This document shows positions 32,979 through 44,032 of a DNA stretch of 64,000 bases, one piece after another (the stretch's first letter is position 1; each line of letters opens with the position of its first letter). The stretch spans positions 26,743-90,742 of the forward strand of contig JAUIAU010000010.1 in assembly GCA_030425185.1 (NCBI GenBank), in the 5' to 3' direction. This DNA comes from Alphaproteobacteria bacterium (lineage in GTDB: Bacteria; Pseudomonadota; Alphaproteobacteria; Rhodobacterales; Rhodobacteraceae). The position numbers were made by a program, and so were the translations under genes. The notes beneath the pieces were generated by a model. It ran no database searches and was not told the origin of the DNA. It saw nothing but the letters and a program-made list of their open reading frames with translations.

Positions 32979-33389
32979 ATGCTGAAGCACCGTGGCTTCC
33001 CGAGCCGCCTGACCGGGACCGACTTCCACTTCACGATCCGCCGAGAGAACAAGAAGGGGGCGACGCCGCTCGCCCCGCGCAAGCGCTATGCCGACCGCAA
33101 GGCGGTCGACCGCGCCGCCGACCGGGCCTTCCTCGCGGCCCTCATCACCCATTTCGGCGAGGAGCCGTTCGAGCGCGGCAACCTCGATGCCGGGCGGCTG
33201 TCGTGGCTGTTGGGCCGCGAGGTGGTCGCGGTCGAGCCGGATTTCGATCCGACCTCCTACGAGGCGCTGCTGCGGGTGGACATGAAGGCCGCCGAGCGCG
33301 GCTTCCCCGAGCTCTTCGCTGAAGAGCCGGAGCCCGAGCCCTGGGATGACGGTTGGGACGACGAGGACGACGCGGAGGACGGCCGGTGA
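32979..33389 (+). CDS. conserved hypothetical protein of the pcc cluster
   Basis: A 136-residue soluble protein. The N terminus is basic (RLTGTDFHFTIRRENKKG, RKRYADRKAVDRAADRAFL) and the C terminus strongly acidic, ending in a 25-residue run of Glu, Asp and Trp. The middle has FERGNLDAGRLSWLLGREVVAVEPDFDPTSYEALLRVDMKA. No named family is recognised. Its place between pccB and pccA suggests a link to carboxylase function or to its expression, but nothing in the sequence shows which. RBS GAGGAGG is excellent (32964-32970). Confidence 0.65.
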   Translation: MLKHRGFPSRLTGTDFHFTIRRENKKGATPLAPRKRYADRKAVDRAADRAFLAALITHFGEEPFERGNLDAGRLSWLLGREVVAVEPDFDPTSYEALLRVDMKAAERGFPELFAEEPEPEPWDDGWDDEDDAEDGR

Positions 33390-33495
33390 CCGGGCGGAAT
33401 CGGCAGTCTCCCGCGCAGGGGCATCGGCAAACTCTTGCCTTTTGCCGCGCATGGCCTGCTATATCGAACCAGAGCAGTTCATCAGGAGACAGGTC

Positions 33496-33699
33496 ATGTC
33501 CAAGCTTCCCCTCTTCCTCGCCGGTGCGTCCCTCGCCCTTCTGGCCGGTTGCCTCTCGCCCGACGGCGAGCGCGCCGCGGCCGGTGCCGCCATCGGCGGT
33601 CTTGGCGCCGCGCTGCTTGACGGCAACGTGGTCGCGGGTGCGGCCGTCGGTGCCGCCGCAGGCGCGCTCTGCGACGACGCGGGCGTCTGCCGCCGCTGA
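33496..33699 (+). CDS. glycine-zipper lipoprotein
   Basis: A 67-residue lipoprotein: MSKLPLFLAGASLALLAGC with lipobox L-L-A-G-C, then a glycine/alanine-rich hydrophobic stretch (AAAGAAIGGLGAALLDGNVVAGAAVGAAAGALC) of the glycine-zipper type found in SmpA/OsmB-like envelope proteins, and two cysteines at the C terminus (LCDDAGVC). The start at 33496 has CAGGAGAC upstream. Likely attached to the outer membrane. Confidence 0.75.
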   Translation: MSKLPLFLAGASLALLAGCLSPDGERAAAGAAIGGLGAALLDGNVVAGAAVGAAAGALCDDAGVCRR

Positions 33700-33761
33700 T
33701 CCGGCGCCGGGGGGCCGCCGCCGCACGGCCCGCCTGACCCAGACACACGATCTTCCGTTTC

Positions 33762-33803
33762 GGGATCGCCCGGGCTGCCGCCCGCGCGGTCCCGTTTTCG
33801 TTT
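33762..33803 (+). terminator. intrinsic terminator before pccA
   Basis: GGGATCGCCCGGGC at 33762-33775 pairs with GCCCGCGCGGTCCC at 33780-33793 (12 of 14 positions), followed by GTTTTCGTTT. It ends the lipoprotein transcript, so pccA probably has its own promoter in the remaining 65 bases. Confidence 0.65.
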
Positions 33804-33869
33804 GCCCGCCCGCCCGGAGCGGGTGCCTGCCCATGCCCGACCGGGCGAAGAACTGAAGGACGAGGGACC

Positions 33870-35870
<2,001 letters not shown>

Positions 35871-36014
35871 GGCGATGAAGGGCGGGGCGGCAAACCGGTC
35901 CGATACGGATCCATGTCCGCCCTGCCATCTGGTGCTGCCGGAGGCGATCGGAGTGCTGACGTCTGCTTTGCAGGGGGCTGAAGCGGCTGAGCGGAGGGCG
36001 TCCGCCCGCGTGTC

Positions 36015-36467
36015 TCAGCCGCCCGCCTCGAAGCGCAGTTCCTGCTGCCGGGAGGGCATCTTGTCGATGGTGCGGGTGATCTCGCGGACGTCCCAGGGGG
36101 CGGGCTTGCGCAGTTCGACCTCGCCGTCCTTGTCCATGATCACCAGCATGAAGCCGCGCGGGCGCAACTGGTCGCGCGGCTGGCTGCCCGAGCCGCGCTC
36201 GGCGTCGAGGATCACCACCACGTCGCGCTCGGCCAGCGCGTCGGGCCGGTCGGCCAGCAGCGCGACCTGCTCGGCGAAGCGCGGGTCGTTCGGGCTGTCG
36301 GCGAAGACCACGACGGGCCGCGCCACCCAGAGAAAATCGTTCAAATCGACGTCATTCGCCTGCAGCACCGCCAGGACCGTCTCCTCGGCCGGGGTGGCGT
36401 CCTGCGCTGCCAGGGCACCCGGCAGGGCAAATGATGCAATCAAAACAAGGTGGAACAGTCGTGTCAT
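36015..36467 (-). CDS. DUF4174 domain secreted protein
   Basis: A 150-residue exported protein with a signal peptide (to LAAQD, ~residue 21). The mature part is a thioredoxin-like DUF4174 domain: LWVARPVVVFADSPNDPRFAEQVALL, ERDVVVILDAE, LRPRGFMLVIMDKDGEVELRKPAPWDVREITRTIDKMPSRQQE. The R-G-F-M-L-V-x-x-D-K-D-G segment and R-I/T-I-D-x-M-P-x-R-x-x-E end are typical. There is no CxxC, so it is not a redox protein in the usual sense. It is convergent with pccA; a stem-loop (35983-36022) covers its stop codon. Confidence 0.85.
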   Translation of the reverse strand: MTRLFHLVLIASFALPGALAAQDATPAEETVLAVLQANDVDLNDFLWVARPVVVFADSPNDPRFAEQVALLADRPDALAERDVVVILDAERGSGSQPRDQLRPRGFMLVIMDKDGEVELRKPAPWDVREITRTIDKMPSRQQELRFEAGG

Positions 36468-36636
36468 CGGGCCTCCGGTCGCTTCGCATATAGGCGGTGC
36501 GACGGGGCCTGCCCAGCCGCCGGGGCGCTTTTTTGCATGCGCCCGCGTTAAGCCCGCGGCGACTGCCCGGGCGTACCGTCCCTCTCCGAACCTGACCCTG
36601 GGGCCCGAGCGCCGCCGGGACGCACGGGAGAGAGCC

Positions 36637-37614
36637 TTGGACGTCATCCTGCATGTCGGCGCGCACCGGACCGGCACCACCACGCTGCAACGCTTCCTCG
36701 CCGCCAACCGGGCGGCCCTGGCCGGGCACGGGATTGCGGTCTGGGGGCCGGAGCGCACGCGGGACGGGCTGTTCTCCGGCCTCGTCAAGGCGCCGCACCG
36801 CATCACGCTGGAGGACGAGCGGCGCGGGCGGCGGTCCTGCGGCATGATCCGGGTCGAGCTGCAGCGGCTGGCGGACCGGGGGATCGGCACGCTGATCGTC
36901 TCGGAAGAGAACATGATCGGCTCGATGGAGAACAACATCTTCAACCGGCGGCTCTACCCCCACGCGGGCGAGCGGCTGGAGCGGTTCTTCGACGGCTTCG
37001 GCGCGCAGACGGTGCGGGTCGCGCTGGGCGTGCGCAGCTACGACCGGGCCTGGGCCTCGGCGCTGGGCTATTTCCTGAAGGCGGGATTCCCGCTGCCGGA
37101 GGACGCCGGGATCCGCGCGCTGGCCGAGCAGCCAGGACGCTGGCGGCACGTGGTCCGGCGCATTGCGCAGGTCTTCCCGGCCGCGAAACTGGCGGTCTGG
37201 CCGTTCGAGGCGCTCGTCGGCCTGCCGGAGGTGCAACTCGCCGCCCTGCTGGGCCGGCCGCTGCCGGGCCCCTTCGCCGCGACCCGGGAATGGCACAACG
37301 CGGGCCCCTCGCGCGCCGCGCTGCACGGCCTGCTGGCCGGGGCCGGGGCACCCCCCGCCGCGCTTGCGCGGATCGGGGCCGGGCCGGGCGCGTGGCACCC
37401 GTTCACACCGGGCGAGACCGCGATGATGCGGGCCGCCTATGCCCAGGACCTCGGCTGGCTCAGGGCCGGGGCCGAGGGGCTGGCCACCTACACGGACAGC
37501 CCGGCCGCCGAGCCGGGCGCGACAGGACAGAGAAGAGGAGGTCAGAATGACCAACAGCACGGACGCATGGCGCGCACTGGCCGCGAAGGAATTGCGGGGC
37601 CGCTCGCCGGATGA
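36637..37614 (+). CDS. sulfotransferase-like hypothetical protein
   Basis: A 325-residue protein starting with [26 protein letters not shown], which resembles the 5'-phosphosulfate loop of sulfotransferase-type P-loop proteins (H-x-G-x-x-R-T-G-T-T). Later [11 protein letters not shown] and [22 protein letters not shown] fit the 3'-phosphate region (R-x-x-x-x-x-x-S). The start is a TTG at 36637 with GGGAGAGAG upstream; ATGs appear only further in. Its end overlaps the start of the mutase gene by 68 bases. Acceptor molecule unknown. Confidence 0.7.
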   Translation: MDVILHVGAHRTGTTTLQRFLAANRAALAGHGIAVWGPERTRDGLFSGLVKAPHRITLEDERRGRRSCGMIRVELQRLADRGIGTLIVSEENMIGSMENNIFNRRLYPHAGERLERFFDGFGAQTVRVALGVRSYDRAWASALGYFLKAGFPLPEDAGIRALAEQPGRWRHVVRRIAQVFPAAKLAVWPFEALVGLPEVQLAALLGRPLPGPFAATREWHNAGPSRAALHGLLAGAGAPPAALARIGAGPGAWHPFTPGETAMMRAAYAQDLGWLRAGAEGLATYTDSPAAEPGATGQRRGGQNDQQHGRMARTGREGIAGPLAG

Positions 37615-39685
37615 GCTGACCTGGACCACGCTGGAGGGCATCCCGGTCCGCCCGCTCTACACCGCCGAGGATGTCGCGGACCTGCCTCACATGGGCGGGC
37701 TGCCGGGGATGGAGCCGTTCACCCGCGGGGTGAAGGCCACGATGTATGCCGGGCGGCCCTGGACGATCCGGCAATACGCCGGCTTCTCGACCGCCGAGGA
37801 GTCGAACGCCTTCTACCGCAAGGCGCTGGCGGCAGGGCAGCAGGGCGTCTCGGTCGCCTTCGACCTGGCCACTCACCGCGGCTATGACAGCGACCACCCG
37901 CGCGTGGTGGGCGATGTCGGCAAGGCGGGCGTCGCCATCGACAGCGTCGAGGACATGAAGATCCTGTTCGACGGCATCCCGCTGGAGAAGGTCAGCGTCT
38001 CGATGACGATGAACGGCGCGGTGATCCCGGTGCTGGCCAACTTCATCGTCACGGGCGAGGAACAGGGCGTGCCGCGCGCGCAGCTCTCGGGGACCATCCA
38101 GAACGACATCCTGAAGGAGTTCATGGTCCGCAACACCTACATCTACCCGCCCGAACCCTCAATGCGGATCATCGCGGACATTATCGAGTACACCTCGAAC
38201 GAGATGCCGAAGTTCAACTCGATCTCGATTTCCGGCTACCACATGCAGGAGGCGGGCGCGAACCTGGTGCAGGAGCTGGCCTTCACGCTGGCCGACGGCC
38301 GGGAGTACGTGAAGGCGGCGATCGCGCGCGGGATGGACGTGGACAAGTTCGCCGGGCGGCTGAGCTTCTTCTTCGCCATCGGCATGAACTTCTTCATGGA
38401 GGCCGCCAAGCTGCGGGCGGCGCGCCTGCTGTGGGCGCGGATCATGGACGAGTTCGGCGCGAAGGACCCGCGCTCGAAGATGCTGCGCACCCATTGCCAG
38501 ACCTCGGGCGTCAGCCTGCAGGAACAGGACCCCTACAACAACATCGTGCGCACCGCCTTCGAGGCGATGAGCGCCGTGCTGGGCGGCACCCAGTCGCTGC
38601 ACACCAACAGCTTCGACGAGGCGATCGCGCTGCCGACCGAGTTCTCGTCCCGGATCGCGCGCAACACCCAGCTGATCCTGCAGGAAGAGACCGGCGTGAC
38701 GAAGGTCGTCGATCCGCTGGCGGGCTCGTACTACGTCGAGAGCTTGACCCACCAGCTGGCCGAGGCGGCCTGGGCGCTGATGTCCGAGGTCGAGGAGATG
38801 GGCGGCATGACCAAGGCGGTCGCCTCCGGCATGCCGAAGCTGCGGATCGAGGAGTCGGCGGCGAAGCGGCAGGCGATGATCGACCGCGGCGAGGAGGTGA
38901 TCGTCGGCGTCAACAAGTACCGCCTCGCGAAAGAGGACGAGATCGACATCCTCGACATCGACAACGCCAAGGTGCGCGAGGCGCAGGTCGCGCGGCTGGA
39001 CCGGCTGCGCGCCGAGCGGGATGACGCGGCCTGCGCGGGCGCGCTGGCCGAGCTGACCCGCCGTGCGCGCGAGGGCGGCAACCTTCTGGAGGCCGCCGTC
39101 GCGGCGGCGCGGGCGCGGGCCAGCGTGGGGGAGATCTCGATGGCAATGGAAGAGGTGTTCGGCCGTCACCGGGCCGAGGTGAAGACGCTGGCCGGCGTCT
39201 ATGGCGCGGGCTACGAGGGCGACGCGGGCTTCGCGCAGATCCAGGCGGATGTCGAAGCCTTCGCCGAGGCCGAAGGCCGCCGCCCGCGCATGCTGGTGGT
39301 GAAGATGGGGCAGGACGGCCACGACCGGGGCGCGAAGGTGATCGCCACGGCCTTTGCCGACATCGGGTTCGACGTGGATGTCGGGCCGCTGTTCCAGACG
39401 CCCGAGGAAGCGGCGCAGGATGCGGTCGACAACGACGTGCATGTCGTCGGCATCTCGAGCCAGGCGGCGGGGCACAAGACGCTGGCGCCGAAGCTGATCG
39501 AGGCGCTCAAGGCGCAGGGCGCGGGCGACATCCTCGTGATCTGCGGCGGCGTGATCCCGCACCAGGACTACGCCTTCCTGAAGGACGCCGGGGTCAAGGC
39601 GATCTTCGGTCCGGGCACCAACATCCCGGCCGCAGCGCGCGAGATCCTCGACCTGATCCGCGCCGCCCGCAGCGAAGCGGCCTGA
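37547..39685 (+). CDS. methylmalonyl-CoA mutase
   Basis: A 712-residue adenosylcobalamin enzyme that converts (R)-methylmalonyl-CoA to succinyl-CoA. The N-terminal TIM-barrel contains [61 protein letters not shown] and [22 protein letters not shown]. The C-terminal cobalamin domain has [20 protein letters not shown] (D-x-H-x-x-G), [12 protein letters not shown] (S-x-L-like) and [11 protein letters not shown] (G-G). It is a single-chain homodimer type. The ATG at 37547 follows AGAGGAGG. It works downstream of PccA/PccB; the epimerase is not seen in this window. Confidence 0.97.
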   Translation: MTNSTDAWRALAAKELRGRSPDELTWTTLEGIPVRPLYTAEDVADLPHMGGLPGMEPFTRGVKATMYAGRPWTIRQYAGFSTAEESNAFYRKALAAGQQGVSVAFDLATHRGYDSDHPRVVGDVGKAGVAIDSVEDMKILFDGIPLEKVSVSMTMNGAVIPVLANFIVTGEEQGVPRAQLSGTIQNDILKEFMVRNTYIYPPEPSMRIIADIIEYTSNEMPKFNSISISGYHMQEAGANLVQELAFTLADGREYVKAAIARGMDVDKFAGRLSFFFAIGMNFFMEAAKLRAARLLWARIMDEFGAKDPRSKMLRTHCQTSGVSLQEQDPYNNIVRTAFEAMSAVLGGTQSLHTNSFDEAIALPTEFSSRIARNTQLILQEETGVTKVVDPLAGSYYVESLTHQLAEAAWALMSEVEEMGGMTKAVASGMPKLRIEESAAKRQAMIDRGEEVIVGVNKYRLAKEDEIDILDIDNAKVREAQVARLDRLRAERDDAACAGALAELTRRAREGGNLLEAAVAAARARASVGEISMAMEEVFGRHRAEVKTLAGVYGAGYEGDAGFAQIQADVEAFAEAEGRRPRMLVVKMGQDGHDRGAKVIATAFADIGFDVDVGPLFQTPEEAAQDAVDNDVHVVGISSQAAGHKTLAPKLIEALKAQGAGDILVICGGVIPHQDYAFLKDAGVKAIFGPGTNIPAAAREILDLIRAARSEAA

Positions 39686-39839
39686 GCGGTCGGGGGCGGG
39701 GGGCGGGCTGGCCCGCCCCGGCCGATTGCGCGGCGGCGGCCTTGGTGCTGCGCGGGAATAGCGGGGGGGGGGAGCCGGGCGTGGCAACGCGCGGGCCGTT
39801 CCCGTGCACCCCTCCTGACGGCAGGAGCGGGGCGCAACG

Positions 39840-40740
39840 GTGCTGAAACCGTGGCCCGGTCGGCATGGGCAAGCCGCTGCGCGTCGGCTTGCCCGCGCTT
39901 GCGGCAGCGGGAGAGTGACGCCCCTGGGCATGTGCGCCCTGCACGGACGAAACGCGGGCGGGCCAGCCGTGCGCGCCGACCCAACGGAGGAGCATGGGTT
40001 GGGGCGGGGCGCGGTGTTTGCGTGCGCCCTCGTCGACGTGCGAGAGGGCTGAGCTCGCGACCGCAGGCGCGGCCCGGTCGGCAGGGTCGAAGCTGCGCCG
40101 CACCGGTTTGCCCGCGCTTGCGGCAGCGGAGGTGTGATACCCGGAGAGCCTGTGCGCCCCGCATTGGCGAGACGCGGATGGTGCGGCTGACATGCCCGGG
40201 TCCAACCGCCGAAGCATGGGTTGGGGCCGGAGGCGGTGTGTCTGGGCGGCGTCGCCAACGCCCCAAGAAGTTCTGTGTGGCTAGCGGGCCCCCCGGTTGC
40301 GAGGGCGGAGGACTGACGCCCGAGGGCCCGAGTGCCGCGGCCGTGAGAGACGCGAATGGTGCGGCGGTCATCCCCGGGTCCGACGGCCGGCGCATGGGGC
40401 CGACCCGCGCGCTGTTTCTGGGCTGCCTCCTCGACGCTCTGGGCGGCGTCCTGCGCCACCACAAGCGCCGCCTATCGGCAGGGGCGAAGCCGCCGCCCGG
40501 CGGCTTTGGGCCAGTTTGCAGGAGCGGGGGTGTGATGCCCGAGGGCCTGTGCGCCCCGCGCTGGCGAGACGCAGACGGGGCTGCTGTCCTGCCCGGGTCC
40601 AATGACAGGCGCATGCGCGGGGACCGGGGTGCGGTGTCCGCGCAGCCTCTCCGACACCAAGGACCGCGATGTGCGCGACCGCGGGTGCGGCCCGGTCGGC
40701 AGGGGCGAAGCCGCCGCGCGGCGGCTTGGGCCGGTGGAAT
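39840..40740. repeat. degenerate tandem repeat array (about four units)
   Basis: No gene is visible between 39686 and 40805. The stretch is built of ~180-220 base units. Each holds GGCCCGGTCGGCAGGGGCG, an AAGCCGCCG.../CGGCGGCTT palindrome (e.g. 40709-40728), GCAGCGGaGGTGTGATGCCC (starts near 39904, 40123, 40304, 40522), TGTGCGCCCCGC, GGCGAGACGCGGATGG and CATGCCCGGGTCCAA, then CGCATGGG. Units differ by many substitutions and small gaps. A partial copy precedes them at ~39850. Orientation is the same in all. Long open frames through it are by-products of G+C content and periodicity. Confidence 0.75.
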
Positions 40741-40805
40741 GCGGTCCGGCAAAAGACCCCTGGGCGGTGCGTTTAGCGCGGTCTGCGCGCAGTCTTGAGG
40801 GAGAC

Positions 40806-42106
40806 TCAGCCCGCGGCCACGGGTTCGGCGGGCCGGGTGGCGGGGGCGCCGCCCTGATCGTCGCCCGCGCCGACCTCGATCTTGTGGCGCAGGGCCTGGC
40901 TGGTGTCGAGGATCGCCTCGCAGCTGCTGTCGATGCGGGCCTGTGCCTCGTCCAGGGTGTCGATGATCGCCGCGAAGGTGGCGGAGGCGCTGGTGCGCGC
41001 GGCCTCGGCCTTGCACATCAGGCGGGTGGCGTTCAGCCCGGTGCACTGGCGGCGGATGTCGCGGACCACCCCGGCCAGCCGCCGCGTCCGGCCCCGGATC
41101 AGCGCGAGGCTGTCGCGGCAGGTGGCTTCCATCCGCTCCGCGGCGGCATCGAGGCGGGCGCATTCCTCGGCGTCGCGGCGGCGCAGGTCGGGGTCCGTGG
41201 CGGCATCGATCTCGGCGCGGAACCGGGCGATGGCGGCGCGCTGCACGAGGGCCACCCCGAGGTCGAAGGTGCCGGTCCGGATCGCCTGGCCGATGGCGGC
41301 CAGGTCGCCGCGCGCGGGGTGCGCCGCGGCGTCGATCCAGTCGCGCGCCTCGGTCAGGACGGTGGTGTAGTTCTGCGCCATCAGGCTGATCGGGCCGTTG
41401 CTGCCTTCGAGGCGGAGGGCCATCAGGCGCATGTTGACGGGCGTGTGCCGCAGCGCGTCGAGGTGGCGGGACAGGGCGGCGACGTCGCGGTCGAGGCGCA
41501 GGGACAGGGCGAGGGCCTCGTGCAGCGCGGCGAGGGCCCGGCCGGGTTCGCGCCCGGTCAGGCCGGGGCGGGGCGCCAGTTCCTGCGCCAGGGCATGGGC
41601 CATGAAGGCGTCGTAGTCGGGAAAGCCAAGCTCGGCGAGGCGGGCGAGGAGCAGCTGCGCGCTGGCCTCGGGCGCGAGGGCCTCCGCGGTCTCGCGGGCG
41701 CGCAGGGCGGCATACTCCGCTTCCACCACCGGGTGCAGGTCGGTGACCGGTTTGAGCCGGACCGAGAGATAGCCGCCGTCGACCGGGCTGACGGTGGCAA
41801 AGACCCAGTAGTGCAGCCCGTCACGGGCGAGGTTCTTCACGTAGGCCCCATTGGCCGGCCGGCCTTGAGCGTGTCCCACAAGAGCCAGAACACCCCGCGC
41901 GGCATGTCCGGGTGCCGGATGATCCGGTGCGGCGCGCCCTCGAGTTGCGCCCAGGAATAGGCGCAGACCCGTTCGAATACCGGGTTGGCGGCGAGGATGA
42001 CGCCGCGCGGGTCGGTCCGGGAAAAGAACAGCTCGTCCGCGAGGAACGGGGCTGCCCCCGACGCCGGGCGCGGTGGGATCGGGGAGGGCGCGGGGGGCGT
42101 CGGCAC
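40806..42106 (-). pseudogene. PAS-domain protein, frameshifted
   Basis: Reads as one protein of ~430 residues if a single base is restored. It starts at a GTG (42106) with AGGAG 9 bases upstream. The first frame has a PAS domain of the Aer type: LFFSRTDPRGVILAANPVFERVCAYSWAQLEGAPH, then RHPDMPRGVFWLLWDTLKAGRP. Between 41849 and 41863 the frame is lost; the next continues with GAYVKNLARDGLHYWVFATVSPV, then a long helical part (QLLLARLAELGFPDYDAFM, NMRLMALRLEGSNGPISLMAQNY, ARIDSSCEAILDTSQALRHKIEV). A missing base after CGGCC would explain it. Either a recent pseudogene or a sequence error. It lacks a transmembrane segment. Confidence 0.75.
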
Positions 42107-42203
42107 GCGGGAGGCTCCTGCACGGTCTGCCGTGACAGTGGCGGCGACACCTTTCGGAACGGTAAACTCCGGGCCAGAGGCCGAGTCCCCCTGGAGGTCC
42201 CCG

Positions 42204-42944
42204 ATGTCCCTGTCCCTGTCCACCGCTGCCAGTGGCGCGGCGCTCTACGGTCCCGCGACGGGCGACGGCCTGCCCGGTGTCGTGCTCCTGCATGGCTCGG
42301 AGGGGCCGGGGGCGGGCTGGGCGCACCGGTTCGCCGCGATCCTCGCGGCGGAGGGCTTCCTTGCGCTGCCGCATGCCTACGGGACGGGCGATGTCTGGGG
42401 CGCGGGCCCGGTGCGGGATGTCGCGCTGGAACCTGCGGTCGCGGCGGGCCGGGACCTCGCGGCGCATGCGAGGTGCTCGGGGCGGGTCGGCCTCTTCGGC
42501 TGGTCGCTCGGGGGGCAGAAGGCACTGCTGCTGGCGGCGCTCTGGGGGGCGGAGCTGCCCTATGCCGCCGTCGCGGCGCATGCGCCGTCCGATGTGGTGA
42601 CGGGGGCGTTCGATCCGGCGGTCTTCCGCGCGGGCGGCGACTGGCGGCAGACGGGACCGGACGCGCCGCGCGCCTGGGTGGCAGCCGGGCGGGACGGCGA
42701 CCTGGCCCCCGGCACGCCGATCGCGGTCGAACGCTATCCCGGGCCGGTCTTCCTGTCGGTGGGCCTCGCGGACGAGGTCTGGGACCCGGGCCAGTCGGCG
42801 CGGCTGGCCGAGCGGCGGCGGGCGCACGGGGTGCCGGTGACGCTGTGGCAGGCTGCGGGGCAGGGTCATGCCTTCGACTGGGATACCGAGCCCGAGTTGT
42901 GGCAGCGGCTCGGGGGCTTCTTCCGGGACGCGCTGTCGGTCTGA
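42204..42944 (+). CDS. dienelactone hydrolase family alpha/beta hydrolase
   Basis: A 246-residue cytosolic hydrolase. The fold begins with GVVLLHGSEGPGAGWAHRFAAILA; the nucleophile elbow is VGLFGWSLGGQKALLLA (Ser, G-x-S-x-G), and the rest of the triad is likely Asp in VGLADEVWDPGQS and His in AAGQGHAFDWDTEPE. The H-A-F motif near the end is typical of dienelactone-hydrolase relatives. The start at 42204 follows TGGAGG. Substrate unknown. It is divergent from the frameshifted PAS gene. Confidence 0.85.
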   Translation: MSLSLSTAASGAALYGPATGDGLPGVVLLHGSEGPGAGWAHRFAAILAAEGFLALPHAYGTGDVWGAGPVRDVALEPAVAAGRDLAAHARCSGRVGLFGWSLGGQKALLLAALWGAELPYAAVAAHAPSDVVTGAFDPAVFRAGGDWRQTGPDAPRAWVAAGRDGDLAPGTPIAVERYPGPVFLSVGLADEVWDPGQSARLAERRRAHGVPVTLWQAAGQGHAFDWDTEPELWQRLGGFFRDALSV

Positions 42945-42956
42945 GGGCGGCGGTGT

Positions 42957-43028
42957 GCGGGGGGCTCTGCCCCCCGCCGCGCGCCCGTGCGGGCGCGCGC
43001 CCCCCGGAGTATTTTGCCCAAGAAGAAG
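42957..43028 (+). repeat. 72-bp two-hairpin repeat, copy 1
   Basis: GGGGGGC-tct-GCCCCCC, then a 10-bp stem CGCGCGCCCG-tg-CGGGCGCGCG, then CCCCCCGGAGTATTT, three bases and CCAAGAAGAAG. Nearly identical over 72 bases to 57540-57611 (about four differences). Both copies sit between a plus-strand gene end and a convergent minus-strand gene, ~12 bases from the minus-strand stop. Confidence 0.85.
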
Positions 43029-43040
43029 AGAGGTGCCGGG

Positions 43041-43907
43041 TCAGGCGGCCTCGGCGGGGCGCTGCGCGAGGGCCGCGAAGTGATCGCCGAGCCGCCGGGT
43101 GCCGTGGCGGGGCGCGACCATGTCCTCGGCCATCGCGGAGAGTAAGAAGGTGAGCGGCGCGCTGCGCGCGACCGGCAGGACGCACGGGATCACGGCGAGG
43201 GCGGCGCGGCGCAGGCCGTCGGGCAGGTGGGTCACCCGGGCTGGCCGGCCGAGGGCGGTGGCGGCGAGTTGCGCGATCCCGTTCAGGGTGAAGACCTCGG
43301 GTCCGCCGATGGCGGCCCGGGGCAGTGCTGCCGCGATGGCGTCGGCGCTGGCCTCGGCCAGGTCGGCGCCGTGGATCGGGTTGAGGCGGGTTGCGCCATT
43401 GCCGAAGAGCCAGACGCGGCCGCCGCGGGCCATCTCGAAGAGGTCGGCCATGTCCGAGAAATAGCCGGTCGGTTCGATCACGGTGGCGGCGATCGGAGAG
43501 GCGCACAGGCGGGCGACGAGGGCCGCCTTGGCATCGACGAGAGGGACCCCGGCCATGCGGTCGGCGTTCAGGACATGGACATAGGCGAACTGCGGGACGC
43601 CGGCGGCGAGGGCGGCGTCGAGCAGGTTGGCGTTGGCCTGGAAATCCACGTCCCACGGGGTCAGCCCGTCCTTCTGCCGGGTCAGGCCGAGGGCGGAGAC
43701 GACGAGGTCGCAGCCCGCCATGCACCCGGTCAGGGTGTCCGGGCGGGTGGCTTCGGCCTCGACCAGGGTCGCGGCCGCGGGCAGCAGGCGCCGCGCGCGG
43801 CCGGCATCGCGCACGAGCGCGCGCACGGTCCAGCCGCGATCCAGGTAGGTGGCGACGAGGTGGCGGCCGAGATAGCCGGTGGCGCCGGCGACGAGAACGG
43901 TGGGCAT
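43041..43907 (-). CDS. NAD(P)-binding NmrA/SDR-like protein
   Basis: A 288-residue protein with an N-terminal Rossmann fold TVLVAGATGYLGRHLVATYLDRG (G-x-x-G-x-x-G) and an NmrA/atypical-SDR pattern: VRALVRDAGRARRLL, VSALGLTRQKDGLTPWDVDFQANANLL, VIEPTGYFSDMADLF, LNPIHGADLAEASADAI. No catalytic Tyr-x-x-x-Lys is placed as in classical SDRs. It may sense or use NAD(P)H, or act on isoprenoid/quinone-like substrates. It is divergent from the TetR regulator, with two operator-like palindromes between, so it is the probable target of that repressor. Confidence 0.85.
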   Translation of the reverse strand: MPTVLVAGATGYLGRHLVATYLDRGWTVRALVRDAGRARRLLPAAATLVEAEATRPDTLTGCMAGCDLVVSALGLTRQKDGLTPWDVDFQANANLLDAALAAGVPQFAYVHVLNADRMAGVPLVDAKAALVARLCASPIAATVIEPTGYFSDMADLFEMARGGRVWLFGNGATRLNPIHGADLAEASADAIAAALPRAAIGGPEVFTLNGIAQLAATALGRPARVTHLPDGLRRAALAVIPCVLPVARSAPLTFLLSAMAEDMVAPRHGTRRLGDHFAALAQRPAEAA

Positions 43908-43941
43908 GGCGGGCTCCGGATCGGGGTGAGTCGGTTTATTG

Positions 43942-43992
43942 TGACTGGACGGTCAGTCATATACGAAGTGAATGACTGGACGTCCAGTCATT
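43942..43992. promoter_or_regulatory. two TetR-type operators
   Basis: Two related palindromes lie in the intergenic region of the divergent NmrA-like and TetR genes: TGACTG-gacggt-CAGTCA (43942-43959) and a perfect 22-bp palindrome (43971-43992) whose central part is ATGACTGGACGTCCAGTCAT. The centres are ~31 bases apart, or three helical turns, which suggests cooperative binding. Confidence 0.7.
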
Positions 43993-44032
43993 CTTGCGGC
44001 AGGACAGGCGGAGAGGGCGCAGGAGGGGCGGG

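Noticed and set aside
38159..40462. Long minus-strand open frame over the mutase gene and repeat array (767 codons)
   Set aside because: It is antisense to a clear methylmalonyl-CoA mutase and has the low-complexity composition of a high-G+C shadow frame.
39840..40740. CRISPR array
   Set aside because: Units are ~200 bases and diverged throughout; there are no short identical repeats with unique spacers, and no cas genes.
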